Positions 51,795 through 60,994 of a stretch of DNA of 64,000 nucleotides are shown here, one piece after another. The DNA comes from Fuerstiella marisgermanici (GTDB taxonomy: Bacteria; Planctomycetota; Planctomycetia; Planctomycetales; Planctomycetaceae). The stretch spans positions 4,836,001-4,900,000 of the forward strand of contig NZ_CP017641.1 in assembly GCF_001983935.1 (NCBI RefSeq). Direction: 5' to 3'. The notes below the pieces were generated by a model, which worked only from the letters and a program-made list of their open reading frames with translations, was not told where the DNA came from and did no database searches. Positions within the stretch are counted from its first letter, which is position 1; each line of letters opens with the position of its first letter. The translations under genes and the position numbers were made by a program.

Positions 51795-52805
51795 ATGCGA
51801 CTCAAACGATTCGCTCTCTTACTCACCGCCACCTCAATCGCCGTCAGCGGTTGCACGGCCAGCCGATATGGTTCATCTGCTCCAGGGTCCGGCGGCGGTG
51901 ATTTTTCTGCGGGCGCAGAATACGATACCGATCCACCGATGCAGCAAAATCGAAGTCGGATGGCCATTCAGCCCCGTCCCGTTCCGCCAGCTCAGGGAGT
52001 GTCTCATGTACGAGGCGTCAGCTTTCTGACTGTGTTGAAGGGAAGTGACCACAACGATAACTGTTGTGATGACCCCAACTGCGCAGCTCCGGAAGAAGCG
52101 GTCTGCGTGCCAGACAAAGCGTGCGGCGAGAGTTTCTTTCAGCGGTCTCGATGCTGGTCAGGATTGTTCTGTCCAACAAAAAAAGACGCCTGCGTGCCGG
52201 AAGCCAATTGCGAAGAATCGTACTGCCAGCCACTGATCGAAACACCATGTGGTGACGAAGGCTGCACCGCAAAGTCGAGCAGTCCCTGTCGTCGGTTCTT
52301 CACCAGCTTCACGGGAAAGATGAAGAAGTTCTCGTTCTGTCGCCGCGGTTCAGCCTGTGGTGAAGGCTGCGTGGCTCAGTATTCACAGGAATGCGGAGAC
52401 GAAGGCTGTGTGACCTTCGGCCGCCGCGAGCACAGCATGACACCACAGCAGAATGACGGCTGTCGAGCCGCATCGCCTCTGGCTGCACCACTGGCCGACC
52501 CATTTGTGGAACACGGCACTGTCGAAACGCCACCCGCTGGGGTGCCGACCGCCCCTCGCGAATTTGAAGGCGGCAAAGCACCCCACGAGCAACCCGTACC
52601 GCCTGCTCCTCAGCCTGTAAAACCCAATAATGCCGCACCACTGAATCCAGTGCCAAACGTTCCTAACGACCAGGCAATGGTAGAGCCTCAAGTGTGGCCG
52701 AAGCTTAAAGTCGACAATGTCCCCAGCGAGGAATGGTCGACACCACAATGGACTCAGCGACCGCAAACCGCCAACACGCATCCGACCGGTTGGCGTCGCC
52801 GATAG
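51795..52805 (+). CDS. Cys-rich secreted lipoprotein
   Basis: 336 residues from ATG 51795, preceded by AAGGAAG. A lipoprotein signal peptide (MRLKRFALLLTATSIAVSGC) with lipobox VSGC predicts lipidation at Cys20. The mature protein has more than 20 cysteines in repeated patterns such as CGDEGC (twice), CGEGC and CGES, which might form disulfides or bind metal. The C-terminal third is Pro-rich (PPAPQPVKPNNAAPLNPVP). A terminator lies at 52903-52937. No known family. Confidence 0.75.
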   Translation: MRLKRFALLLTATSIAVSGCTASRYGSSAPGSGGGDFSAGAEYDTDPPMQQNRSRMAIQPRPVPPAQGVSHVRGVSFLTVLKGSDHNDNCCDDPNCAAPEEAVCVPDKACGESFFQRSRCWSGLFCPTKKDACVPEANCEESYCQPLIETPCGDEGCTAKSSSPCRRFFTSFTGKMKKFSFCRRGSACGEGCVAQYSQECGDEGCVTFGRREHSMTPQQNDGCRAASPLAAPLADPFVEHGTVETPPAGVPTAPREFEGGKAPHEQPVPPAPQPVKPNNAAPLNPVPNVPNDQAMVEPQVWPKLKVDNVPSEEWSTPQWTQRPQTANTHPTGWRRR

Positions 52806-52902
52806 TTTGCTGACAGCCGGAACCAATTCTCCGGCCGATCACGACGCATGGCAAACGTCTCTGCGAAGCGTCGCAAGAACTTAAATCCGAATCGCTATCA
52901 CG

Positions 52903-52937
52903 CTCGCTCGCACTTCACTGTGCGGGCGAGTTTTTTT
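52903..52937 (+). terminator. Terminator downstream of the Cys-rich lipoprotein gene
   Basis: CTCGCTCGCAC (52903-52913) pairs with GTGCGGGCGAG (52920-52930) with one G-T wobble and a 6-base loop, followed by seven Ts (52931-52937). It is 97 bases after the stop codon. Confidence 0.85.
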
Positions 52938-52990
52938 GTGGTTCGCGGAGTGACCGGACTTCGCAGGGGAGGCCGTTCGCGAGAGAAACT

Positions 52991-54187
52991 CTACTGCTGC
53001 GGCAAACATCGCTGCAGCGTCATAAGGGCGAACGCGGTACCGTAGGCATCGTGATAGTCGTACAGTGGGTAGTCCCACCACGATCCGTTCTTCTCCTGCC
53101 GATCGAGCATCAATTTCGCGAGCATTTGCTGGAAGGGGGGTTGCTCAGAAGCCGGAAGCTGTTCAAGGCTTAACGCCGCGTAGTAGTGGCCGTAGTAGTA
53201 AAAATAACCAGCCACCTGAAACCACGCTTCATGAGGAACCGGCCGCTTGCGTCCGATGTCCAGCCAGCCGTTGCGAACATAAAGTCGCACCAGCCAACTC
53301 TTCACGACGTCGTCAGTGATCTTATCGTCTCCCCACGAACGCAGTGCGAGATTACAGCATTGCGTGCGTCCGAGACTCCCGCCGGGCCGATTGATCCCTC
53401 GCATCGGGCGAGTATTCAGGTACTCGCCATACAGATAACTGAAGTCGTTCTTTTGCTGCCGCTTCGTAGCCGCGATGGCTCGACGAACAATCCGTGCCGG
53501 CGGTTCGATACCCGCCGCTTTGGCCTCCGCAAAAGCGACCAGCACCGTCCCGTTGACAAAGCTGATCGAACTGGACGTAGGGCGCTGTGCCTGGTATCGA
53601 AAGTCGTAGTAGCCCCAGCCGCCATCGACAGATTCGTAGCGAGTCAGACGGTCGAACTGGAGTCGGATCAGCTCGTCGATCTGCTCGATCATTTCCGAAT
53701 CGTCAGCATGCCGTTCTCTCATGCGAACCAACGCCTGAATGGAATAGGCGTGTCCCCAAACATTATAAATCGCGTCGCCAGTGGCTCGTTTCAGGTCCGG
53801 TAGATTCGCCAGCAGCCACGCTTCCGCTCGATCAAGTGACGCCGTCACATCGTCACGATCGCTGCCGGTTTCCAGTAGCGCGGATATGCAAAGCGACGTT
53901 GTGGCTGTGCGAAAAGCGTGATGAGCACCGGGGATCGGGGCATAAATGTTGAGAGATTTCGTTCGTGTGGCGGAACCCCACGACCCGTTTGCGTTCTGGT
54001 CCCGCAACAGAAATTCGATGCCGCGCTGCATGGCTTCGTTGATGGCCGCGTCAGACGGTGCGTCAACGTCAGGCAACTGAGGCGTGTCAGGGATGGACTC
54101 AACAGATTCGTTGTCGCCAGCTCGCGATGAGTTCACCAGCGCCAAGAGCGACAGCGCCAGAATGGACTTAAAAACGCAGTTATCCAC
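52991..54187 (-). CDS. Secreted squalene-cyclase/prenyltransferase-like toroid protein
   Basis: 398 residues from a probable GTG start at 54187, which begins a signal peptide (DNCVFKSILALSLLALVNSSRA); the frame is open to 54286 but that extension is less natural. The mature protein carries repeats of the alpha/alpha-toroid type found in squalene-hopene cyclases and protein prenyltransferases: AINEAMQRGIEFLLRDQNANGSWG, RLTRYESVDGGWGYYD and MLDRQEKNGSWWDYPL. The catalytic DXDD motif of hopene cyclases is not visible, so catalysis cannot be claimed. A distantly related protein is at 59626-60759. Confidence 0.8.
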   Translation of the reverse strand: MDNCVFKSILALSLLALVNSSRAGDNESVESIPDTPQLPDVDAPSDAAINEAMQRGIEFLLRDQNANGSWGSATRTKSLNIYAPIPGAHHAFRTATTSLCISALLETGSDRDDVTASLDRAEAWLLANLPDLKRATGDAIYNVWGHAYSIQALVRMRERHADDSEMIEQIDELIRLQFDRLTRYESVDGGWGYYDFRYQAQRPTSSSISFVNGTVLVAFAEAKAAGIEPPARIVRRAIAATKRQQKNDFSYLYGEYLNTRPMRGINRPGGSLGRTQCCNLALRSWGDDKITDDVVKSWLVRLYVRNGWLDIGRKRPVPHEAWFQVAGYFYYYGHYYAALSLEQLPASEQPPFQQMLAKLMLDRQEKNGSWWDYPLYDYHDAYGTAFALMTLQRCLPQQ

Positions 54188-54323
54188 GTGAAGTGCTTTC
54201 GTAGATGCGGACGTAAACCAAGGCAACGAGGGGGGAAGACGACGCATTATTCGGCGGCTGAGTTCTCCAACATGAGTGAGAAGCAACGTGTAGTTGCACG
54301 GAGCTACAGCCGAACGGACAACG

Positions 54324-55532
54324 TTACTCCTTTTTAGTCAGCTTCACTTCACAGGTTGTGCCAGGAACGATGTCCTCCGTATGCCCTTTGCGAATCGCTA
54401 AGACACAATCAAATTTGTTATTGGCGTGCGGGATTCTGGCCGCTTTTTTAACTCGAACATTCAGGCTGACTTCGCCAAGTGCGTTGGGCGTGGCTTTGCC
54501 AGTCATGCCAACGTTGACTTGCTTCAGCAACGCTTCTGTGAGTTCAGTACGAATCTGCAGTCGCCGGGGATTTGCCAGAGTGATCAAAATCTGCTTATCT
54601 GTCGCAGCAGATCCGGCTTCAAGGGTGCTCGGCTTGTCGCTGAGTCGCCCTCGCGTGAGTTGGCCGTGAAACGCAATTCCGTCGTGAGGTGCCGTGATTA
54701 CAAGGCTGCGGCGTTCGGCCTGCATGGCCTGCAATTTTTCCGTTTGCTCGTGAAACTTTTCACGCTTCTGCTGCATGTCGAGTGTCTGTTTCGCTTTGGC
54801 GACGCTTAGCCCCTGTATCGCCTTCCGGAACGCAATTTCGGCGCGGGCCAGAGTGTCGTCCTGCTGCTTTGCCGTGCGCGGGATAGATTGTTCGAGATTT
54901 CGTTCGTGCTGGATCTTTGCGTTGTCGAGACGGAACTGAGCACTTTCGACCGCTTGTTTGGCTCGCTTCAGGACGATCTCTTCTGATTCTTCAGTGAGTT
55001 CATCTTCTTTGTACATCTGCTCTAACTGCTTCAGTTCTTCGGCCGCATTGTCGAACGAAGCCTGGCTGGATTTGAGACTGAACTCAGCACTCAGGACGCT
55101 GCGGTCCCGGTCGACTCGCACATAATTATCGTGCGATTGGCGAGCAGCTTTCCAGGCCCGTTCCGCGGCAGCCCGATCCAGTTCCTGAAGCTTCTGAAAC
55201 TGCTCGAAGCTGAACTCCGCTGCTTCGAGGTCAAGTTCCGCCAGTTGATGAGCTCGCTCGGCGTCCCGTATCTGCTTATCGATGTCTTCGGACTCAAACG
55301 CTACCAATGTCTGCCCCTGCCGAACGGTGGCTCCGTGTGGCACGATTCTTCTGATCTTTAACGACGTCAATTCTTCTGTGTCGGCCGCCAATTCTGTCGC
55401 CTGCACCGCTTCGAAGACTCCGGTCATCGTGACTTCGTCCGGTTTGTCTCCTTCCTTCTTTTCGTCCTCGGCGAAAGTCGATGAAGCGATGAGCAGGCAG
55501 GTGCAGAGAGCGAACAACAATGGGCGTTGCAT
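54324..55532 (-). CDS. HlyD-like membrane fusion/secretion protein
   Basis: 402 residues from ATG 55532 with a signal peptide (MQRPLLFALCTCLLIASSTFA). Arrangement: a short lipoyl-like beta region (SLKIRRIVPHGATVRQGQTLVAF, residues about 55-75), a long alpha-helical coiled coil of about 180 residues (ERAHQLAELDLEAAEFS and similar) and a C-terminal beta region (ITAPHDGIAFHG, VNVGMTGKATPN). This matches periplasmic adaptor proteins of efflux or secretion systems. No ABC transporter or outer-membrane partner lies nearby. The frame continues upstream to 55835 without support. Confidence 0.82.
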   Translation of the reverse strand: MQRPLLFALCTCLLIASSTFAEDEKKEGDKPDEVTMTGVFEAVQATELAADTEELTSLKIRRIVPHGATVRQGQTLVAFESEDIDKQIRDAERAHQLAELDLEAAEFSFEQFQKLQELDRAAAERAWKAARQSHDNYVRVDRDRSVLSAEFSLKSSQASFDNAAEELKQLEQMYKEDELTEESEEIVLKRAKQAVESAQFRLDNAKIQHERNLEQSIPRTAKQQDDTLARAEIAFRKAIQGLSVAKAKQTLDMQQKREKFHEQTEKLQAMQAERRSLVITAPHDGIAFHGQLTRGRLSDKPSTLEAGSAATDKQILITLANPRRLQIRTELTEALLKQVNVGMTGKATPNALGEVSLNVRVKKAARIPHANNKFDCVLAIRKGHTEDIVPGTTCEVKLTKKE

Positions 55533-55848
55533 CGGGATAGGCTCCAGAGTGGTATCAGGTTCGGTGCAAAACTGGCGAAAGTCACAGTCAACAGCATACA
55601 GACCCCCGTCAGGTGAAAGCTCGCACAGATGTAGAGAAAACTTGGGCTGGGCATGAGTTAACCGACCGCGGTAGCGGCGAATACTGCCGGTACCGACGCC
55701 AAAATGGACGGCGAGGCGGAAGTCACTGAGCAAAGATTTTCGTCCGCGAGGCGATGCCTGAAAACAGACGCACGTCTCGCCGACTAATAATGAAGGAGAG
55801 CTATTCAGCTGCTCGTACTCCACGACTCTACTCACCGGACGTCAGCCG

Positions 55849-56772
55849 ATGCAACCGAACTGCACTCATGCCGTCATGTCTCTGATCCTGACAATTGCCG
55901 TCCAGGGTTGTGCGGCAAACCGGGTGTTGCAGAAACCTTCGGTCGTCACCACCTTGCCCGCCGCCGAAGCTCCCGCGTTTTCACTGGCTGATCCAGACAC
56001 TGGAAAAATCTCCACAGTGTCCCACAGTCCTGCCTGCAAGGTGACCATTGTCGACCGGCGGCAGGAGTTCGAGAAGCGGTACTATCCGGGCACCACGGAT
56101 GCTCATCACTGGCGAGACGCGATGACCGTTCTGCCAATGGAAGCGTTTCGTCCGGACCTGGACAAAGCAATACAGCAGCAGGTGCAGAAGAACCTACCGA
56201 ATGCAGCAGACTTTGATGCTATTGAGATCGCGGTAGGTGCGTTCCACGTCGCATTGGATGAACGCGAACGTGGCGAGAACCAATTGTTGTCGGACTACAA
56301 GAAGTGGGACGATCAGCGTGAAGAGGAAGAGGCCGCGAAGGAAGAGATACGCCTGCGTGAGCTGGAGTACGAGCGGAACGAACGCCAACGGAACGCGGAG
56401 TTAGGGTTGTCAAAATACAACGACGACACGGACGACAGCGTCGGCAGCTCGCTTATGAGCGCCGTGATACGCTCAGCGATTATCAAACCACTGAAACTTC
56501 GCCGCACACAAGCGGCTCGCGTGGAACAGCTCAAGGCCGCCCCACAAACGTTGCCGGTCAGCCTAACGGCAGGAAAGAAGTCGGGCTGGAATTGTCGGCT
56601 CAATGCAGTGGTGACCCTGCATTCAAAGACTGGTGAACCACTCGCCATTCCGGTCAGCGTGAGTTCGCATATCGCGCAAGACGATGCGGTGTCGGTGCAG
56701 GAACATGTCGAACAAGTCGTGGCTGACGCGTTGAAAATGTTCGGTAACAAGTTGCGTCAGCCGTCCTTCTGA
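55849..56772 (+). CDS. Lipoprotein of unknown function
   Basis: 307 residues with a lipoprotein signal peptide (MQPNCTHAVMSLILTIAVQGCAAN; lipobox VQGC). Middle residues about 140-185 are highly charged, Glu/Arg/Lys-rich (EEEEAAKEEIRLRELEYERNER), so coiled coil, and the C-terminal 100 residues are beta-rich (LPVSLTAGKKSGWNCRLNAVVTL). No domain recognised. It faces the adaptor gene divergently and repeat copy 4 follows. Confidence 0.7.
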   Translation: MQPNCTHAVMSLILTIAVQGCAANRVLQKPSVVTTLPAAEAPAFSLADPDTGKISTVSHSPACKVTIVDRRQEFEKRYYPGTTDAHHWRDAMTVLPMEAFRPDLDKAIQQQVQKNLPNAADFDAIEIAVGAFHVALDERERGENQLLSDYKKWDDQREEEEAAKEEIRLRELEYERNERQRNAELGLSKYNDDTDDSVGSSLMSAVIRSAIIKPLKLRRTQAARVEQLKAAPQTLPVSLTAGKKSGWNCRLNAVVTLHSKTGEPLAIPVSVSSHIAQDDAVSVQEHVEQVVADALKMFGNKLRQPSF

Positions 56773-56798
56773 ATGCGCATCAAAAGGCCCCGCGTTGT

Positions 56799-56902
56799 AG
56801 AGCAGTCTACCTTTTGTTGTGGACGGTTCGGGCTCGTGGGAAACAGCCTTCGTCGTCACAAACGATTGCTCCGCGGCCATAAGTCAGCGAGATTCGCTGT
56901 AA
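56799..56902 (+). repeat. Dispersed ~104-nt intergenic repeat, copy 4
   Basis: AGAGCAGTCTACC to TTCGCTGTAAG, in the 172-base gap between convergent genes. The arm GTCTACC is degenerate relative to GGGAAAC here (two mismatches), unlike in the other copies, but the rest aligns well. Confidence 0.8.
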
Positions 56903-56944
56903 GAACGCAGGGCTTCCACCGTATTGGATTGATAGCGTGCGATT

Positions 56945-57700
56945 CTATGCACTGGCTCGGTGCTGGTTATATCCGTTGTCAGTGTCCAGAGCCTGAATGC
57001 GTGCGGACATGACTTCCAGCGTATCGGCAATCAACTTTTGCTGTCGCACAACGTTGTCCAGGACTTCAGTCAGCGATTCCATCCTCAGACGGCTCGCCTC
57101 GTGATGACGCTGTAACAGGTTCTTCACCTGCTCCAGTTCCGTCGCCCCCGAATTCGCGACTCCCGGTTGAGTTGCAGCCTGCTGTTGCGTTGTTGCGGTT
57201 TTCGCGACCGCCGTGAGCAATTCGACGACTGCCTGGTCGGGTGTTCGAGTCAGTTCTTCAATGAGGTCAAATTGCTCATCCAGTTTTTCGACAAGCCGAT
57301 CGGCAGCATTAGAATCATCGTGTGTGGTGAAAGCGGATTCGTCCAGCGTGATGCGATCTTCTTCCGCAACCATTCGAAACAGCAAGCGATGGTCTTCCAG
57401 TTCGACGAGGTCGCCGTCCAGTAGCAGGCTTTCCGTTGTGGGCGTGCCATTGACCAGCACCGGCGGATCGGTCACTCGCGACTGCAGCAAAACGCCGCTG
57501 CGTTCGACAGTCAGCACGGTATGGATGTCCGGAATCGTGGCGTCACCGAGTCGCAACTGACAGTGCGGCGCGCTGCCGATTCGGAACTCGCCCAGGGCAA
57601 TGGGTTCAATGGGTTGTCGTCCCGTTGCTGAGGCAATCCGGAAGTAGCCGACAGTGTCGTTTGGATAGATTTGGCCTGAAAAACTCACAGCGCCCTCCAT
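56945..57700 (-). CDS. FHA-domain protein
   Basis: 251 residues. A forkhead-associated domain at about residues 35-105 has FRIGSAPHCQLRLGDATIPDIHTVL, with the characteristic GxxxxCxLxLxxxxIPxxHxxL signature; such domains bind phosphothreonine, so it could be a partner of the Ser/Thr kinases frequent in planctomycetes. The rest is a helical, charged region with a coiled-coil-like C-terminus (RHHEASRLRMESLTEVL). No membrane segment. It shares no operon with its neighbours. Confidence 0.88.
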   Translation of the reverse strand: MEGAVSFSGQIYPNDTVGYFRIASATGRQPIEPIALGEFRIGSAPHCQLRLGDATIPDIHTVLTVERSGVLLQSRVTDPPVLVNGTPTTESLLLDGDLVELEDHRLLFRMVAEEDRITLDESAFTTHDDSNAADRLVEKLDEQFDLIEELTRTPDQAVVELLTAVAKTATTQQQAATQPGVANSGATELEQVKNLLQRHHEASRLRMESLTEVLDNVVRQQKLIADTLEVMSARIQALDTDNGYNQHRASA

Positions 57701-58141
57701 TGGCGAAATTGTGCCACTCTCGTCCGGTCTTCAGAAGTTGAAGTACTCCGCGCGCAAGACTGCTCATTCAAGAAATCGACACCATCCGACAATTCGCTGA
57801 GACGTTTTTGGAAATTCAGTCAAGTTCACCGCGACGGATTGCGCAAACTTATTGCCTCAGGCAATCGGCTTCCTTCTGCGCGGCGGATAAGGCGCGTTCA
57901 GTGGCCGTGTTGTTTCCTCCGCCGGTCGCGAGCGGCACATTCTGCCGATTCTGAACGGATGGGCTCCACGGCGAAAACCCGCGCATGGAAAAACCCGCAA
58001 TCCCAGGGGATAGGATAACGGGCTTGTTTAATGCAGGGCCGAACTCCGCTGCGATTCAAAGTTGCCGCGTCGAAGGTTTTCTGCTTCAGCGGCTCAGTGG
58101 CAACCAAACACGCGATCTGAGCAGCCAGTCGCCGGTGGTCC
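57701..58141. other. Intergenic region, no gene
   Basis: 441 bases with short frames on both strands that lack starts, composition or known families. No hairpin of note. Confidence 0.5.
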
Positions 58142-58744
58142 TTAGTACCTGTTGTAATACGGATTCATTGACGGAAAGAAGCGGTAATAGTTGCGTCGCA
58201 GCGACGGCCGAATGAAGTCAAACGGATACGGCATGATCGTCGGCTGAGATGGCTGAACGACAACCGGTTGATTCTTTGGCGATGTTCCGTGATGCACGAC
58301 CGTCTTGTGACGTGCATTTCCTGTCAGGATTTCCATGGCAGAATCATGCCGGTACGACGGGTTCACATCGTACTCCGCTCTGTTAAACGGAATCGACTTG
58401 TAGATGCGAGTGTAGTCGGCCGCGTTGGCCGTTGCGTGACCGCACGTCGGACAGCCTTCACCGGCGGCAGCCTGACCTGAATCGGCCGGAGCGGCAACGG
58501 AGGAATTGGCTTCTGAAGCATCCCTGACTTTGTGCGCCGGAACGATTTCAATAGTCCATTCCGCGTACGATGAATCGGCCTCCAGCGGAACGGCCACGGC
58601 ATTTTCTGGTGGCAACGCTGGTGCCGGAGTGTCCGGAATAGGCGTCAGTTCAGCACCGTCCTGTGCCTGCACCTGGCCGCTCATGGCCGCCAGCGCAACA
58701 ACTGCTATCCACGCCGCCAAACAAATTCGAAATCGCAAAGACAT
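58142..58744 (-). CDS. Secreted protein of unknown function
   Basis: 200 residues from ATG 58744, preceded by GAGGAGGGG at good spacing. The signal peptide is MSLRFRICLAAWIAVVALAAMSGQVQA. The mature protein is Pro/Ala-rich at first (LTPIPDTPAPALPPENAVAVP), has a CPTCGH zinc-ribbon-like pair in the middle (about residue 98) and a Tyr/Arg-rich end (RPSLRRNYYRFFPSMNPYYNRY). No family recognised. Confidence 0.65.
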   Translation of the reverse strand: MSLRFRICLAAWIAVVALAAMSGQVQAQDGAELTPIPDTPAPALPPENAVAVPLEADSSYAEWTIEIVPAHKVRDASEANSSVAAPADSGQAAAGEGCPTCGHATANAADYTRIYKSIPFNRAEYDVNPSYRHDSAMEILTGNARHKTVVHHGTSPKNQPVVVQPSQPTIMPYPFDFIRPSLRRNYYRFFPSMNPYYNRY

Positions 58745-58908
58745 TTTCAATCCCCTCCTCAGTGAGTTTCATCTGACTGCGACGGACAACTGCCCAGTCG
58801 TGGTCGAGTTTTTGATCAGTTACTGAGGATGGCGGGGGCGATGGCCCAATGTCAATTATTCAAATGTCAAATTGTTTTGAATGCCGTCCGCGTTGTAAGG
58901 ACAAATTA

Positions 58909-59622
58909 TCATTCCGATTGTGCCGGTTTGTAGCCGATGTACACCGCTGCTATTCCGCCGGTCAACTTCCGGAACATCGTGCGTTCCAGGCCGGCTTCTT
59001 CCATGATTTCCGTCAACTGGCTGCCGTTAGGAAATTCCGAAACCGATTGAGGCAGGTACTCATAAGCCGCCTGCCGATTGCGGACCAGCAACTGGCCCAT
59101 CTTCGGCAGAATGTTGCGGAAGTACCATTGGTACGAGCGGCTTAGTATCCGGTTGTCCGGTAACGAAAATTCCAGCACGACGACTCGCCCACCAGGTTTG
59201 CACACGCGAGTCATTTCAGCCAGACCACCGATCGTGCTGGCCACGTTGCGCAGGCCGAATGCGACGGACACAACCTGAAACGTATCGTCTTCGAAGGGCA
59301 GATGCAGCGTATCTGCTTCCATGAAGACAACGTCACGTTGCTGGCGTTTCTTCTCCGCCAGTTTCAGCATGCCGTGAGTAAAATCGGTCGCGAAGACGGG
59401 CGTTTCGGTCCCGGCTTTCTTGCGCCATGCGAAGGCCAGGTCACCAGTACCGGTGCAGACATCAAGAATGGGATCACCATTTTCCGGCCGCGCAAGGCGG
59501 ACCGTTTTCCACCGCCAATAGATGTCGGTGCCGCCGGACAGAAAGTGATTCATAAAGTCATAGCGCCCGGCGATTTCGCCAAACATCTGGCGAATTCGAC
59601 TTCCGGACTTATCAACGGGCAT
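58909..59622 (-). CDS. ubiE: Demethylmenaquinone/2-methoxy-6-polyprenyl-1,4-benzoquinol methylase
   Basis: Class I SAM methyltransferase of the MenG/UbiE family. 237 residues with MFGEIAGRYDFMNHFLSGG, ILDVCTGTGDLAF (SAM motif I) and VSVAFGLRNV, all diagnostic. It C-methylates the quinone ring in menaquinone and/or ubiquinone synthesis; without the rest of the pathway I cannot say which quinone. It lies 3 bp after a toroid-protein gene on the same strand, so the two are probably cotranscribed. Confidence 0.95.
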   Translation of the reverse strand: MPVDKSGSRIRQMFGEIAGRYDFMNHFLSGGTDIYWRWKTVRLARPENGDPILDVCTGTGDLAFAWRKKAGTETPVFATDFTHGMLKLAEKKRQQRDVVFMEADTLHLPFEDDTFQVVSVAFGLRNVASTIGGLAEMTRVCKPGGRVVVLEFSLPDNRILSRSYQWYFRNILPKMGQLLVRNRQAAYEYLPQSVSEFPNGSQLTEIMEEAGLERTMFRKLTGGIAAVYIGYKPAQSE

Positions 59623-59625
59623 TCA

Positions 59626-60759
59626 TTACTCCGTGTCGCAATAGCTAAGTGCCATCAGGCAGTACGCCGAAACCAGATTGGGGTCGCCTTCGTACCAGCG
59701 GTCAGCAGGGTTGATCCAACTTCCGTTAGGTCGCTGCAGTTCGCTTAGTCGCTGAGCCAATTCGGCCTTCCACTCATGACGGACACCTTTGTCGTCGACG
59801 AATTCTTCGTCTCCCACGGCCGTCATCGTTTTGGCGAAGGTATGGAAATAGTAAAACAGGCCCTGTTGGCCCACGCCTGGATTTTCTTTGAGGGTGTAGT
59901 TCTTCTGAATCCATTCTTTTGCCGCTTTGACTCGCACGTCGCCGTCATCCAACCCGGCATAGATCAGACTCTTCAAACCTGCGTACGTCATGCTGGCATA
60001 AGACCGCAGCCCGCCGTCATCGGTGACGCCCGCCTTGGATTCACCACCAGCCGCCGGAGTATAATAGAATCCTCCGTCGTTAATCTTGCCGGCGAATTTC
60101 GTATCGTTGTGCGACGTTTCCAGGTTCTGACTACGCGACACAAAGACAAGAATCTTTTGCATGGCGGGGTCGTCTGATTTCACACCTGCTTCTTTTAGCG
60201 CTTCCATCAGGAATTGAGTGTTGGACATGTCCGGCCGTTGATGACTACCGTAGCCGCCGCCGCCCCAGGATGGATCCGACGATTCAATCCCCTCGCCCTG
60301 ATCCCACTGCAACCCACGCAAAAACTGTTCGGCCTTTTTGATCTGGCCGTCATAGTGACCATCTTCGTTGGCCTCAGCAAAGGCCATAATCGCGATACAG
60401 GTTTCGTAGTTGCGATGCAGGCTGCCGGTTGCATAGATGCCGCCATCGGATTTGACATGAGACATTAAATTGGCCAGCCCGGCTTCAACCATCGGATCGT
60501 CAGCTGTCAGCCCGGATCGCAGAAGCGATGTGGTCACTAACCCCGTAACGCCGACGAAATCGTTTTTGGTCCACGAACCGTCGGGGCCTTGAGTCACCCT
60601 CAAAAACTGAAGGGCTTTCTTCTGCATTGAGGCGATGTCTGGCGATGCATTGGCGTCGTTTGACTGTACCGCCGCGCCAGCCTTCGCCGACGATTGACTT
60701 TCGTCAGCCGCAACCGCGACAGAAAATCCAAGAAGTGTGATGAGGGTCAGTCGAAACAT
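59626..60759 (-). CDS. Secreted squalene-cyclase/prenyltransferase-like toroid protein
   Basis: 377 residues from ATG 60759 with GGAG upstream; the frame opens to 60972 without support. A signal peptide (MFRLTLITLLGFSVAVAA) is followed by toroid repeats: MQKKALQFLRVTQGPDGSWT, LTADDPMVEAGLANLMSHVKSDG, RYGGGGYG-like and LSELQRPNGSWINPADRWY. The DXDD motif of hopene cyclases is not present, so it may be structural or bind glycans. It is the first gene of the pair with ubiE. It differs substantially in sequence from the toroid protein at 52991-54187. Confidence 0.82.
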   Translation of the reverse strand: MFRLTLITLLGFSVAVAADESQSSAKAGAAVQSNDANASPDIASMQKKALQFLRVTQGPDGSWTKNDFVGVTGLVTTSLLRSGLTADDPMVEAGLANLMSHVKSDGGIYATGSLHRNYETCIAIMAFAEANEDGHYDGQIKKAEQFLRGLQWDQGEGIESSDPSWGGGGYGSHQRPDMSNTQFLMEALKEAGVKSDDPAMQKILVFVSRSQNLETSHNDTKFAGKINDGGFYYTPAAGGESKAGVTDDGGLRSYASMTYAGLKSLIYAGLDDGDVRVKAAKEWIQKNYTLKENPGVGQQGLFYYFHTFAKTMTAVGDEEFVDDKGVRHEWKAELAQRLSELQRPNGSWINPADRWYEGDPNLVSAYCLMALSYCDTE

Positions 60760-60994
60760 TGATGACTCCCGTTTTGTGAACCTAAAGATTGAGTTGATCG
60801 TCCGAATACATTCTACACCAGAACCCCGACGATCAATGCCCGAAGCGGTTGCGGCCTGCATATTTCCCGGCGACGCGATTGCTGCGCCAAGGTAATTCAA
60901 AACTGGCATGAAACTTTTTTGTGCCGACAGTGAGCCCGGATTCGCTATTATTAGAGCGACAGCCTGCCGCAAAAACCCTCAGGAATACGAATCT

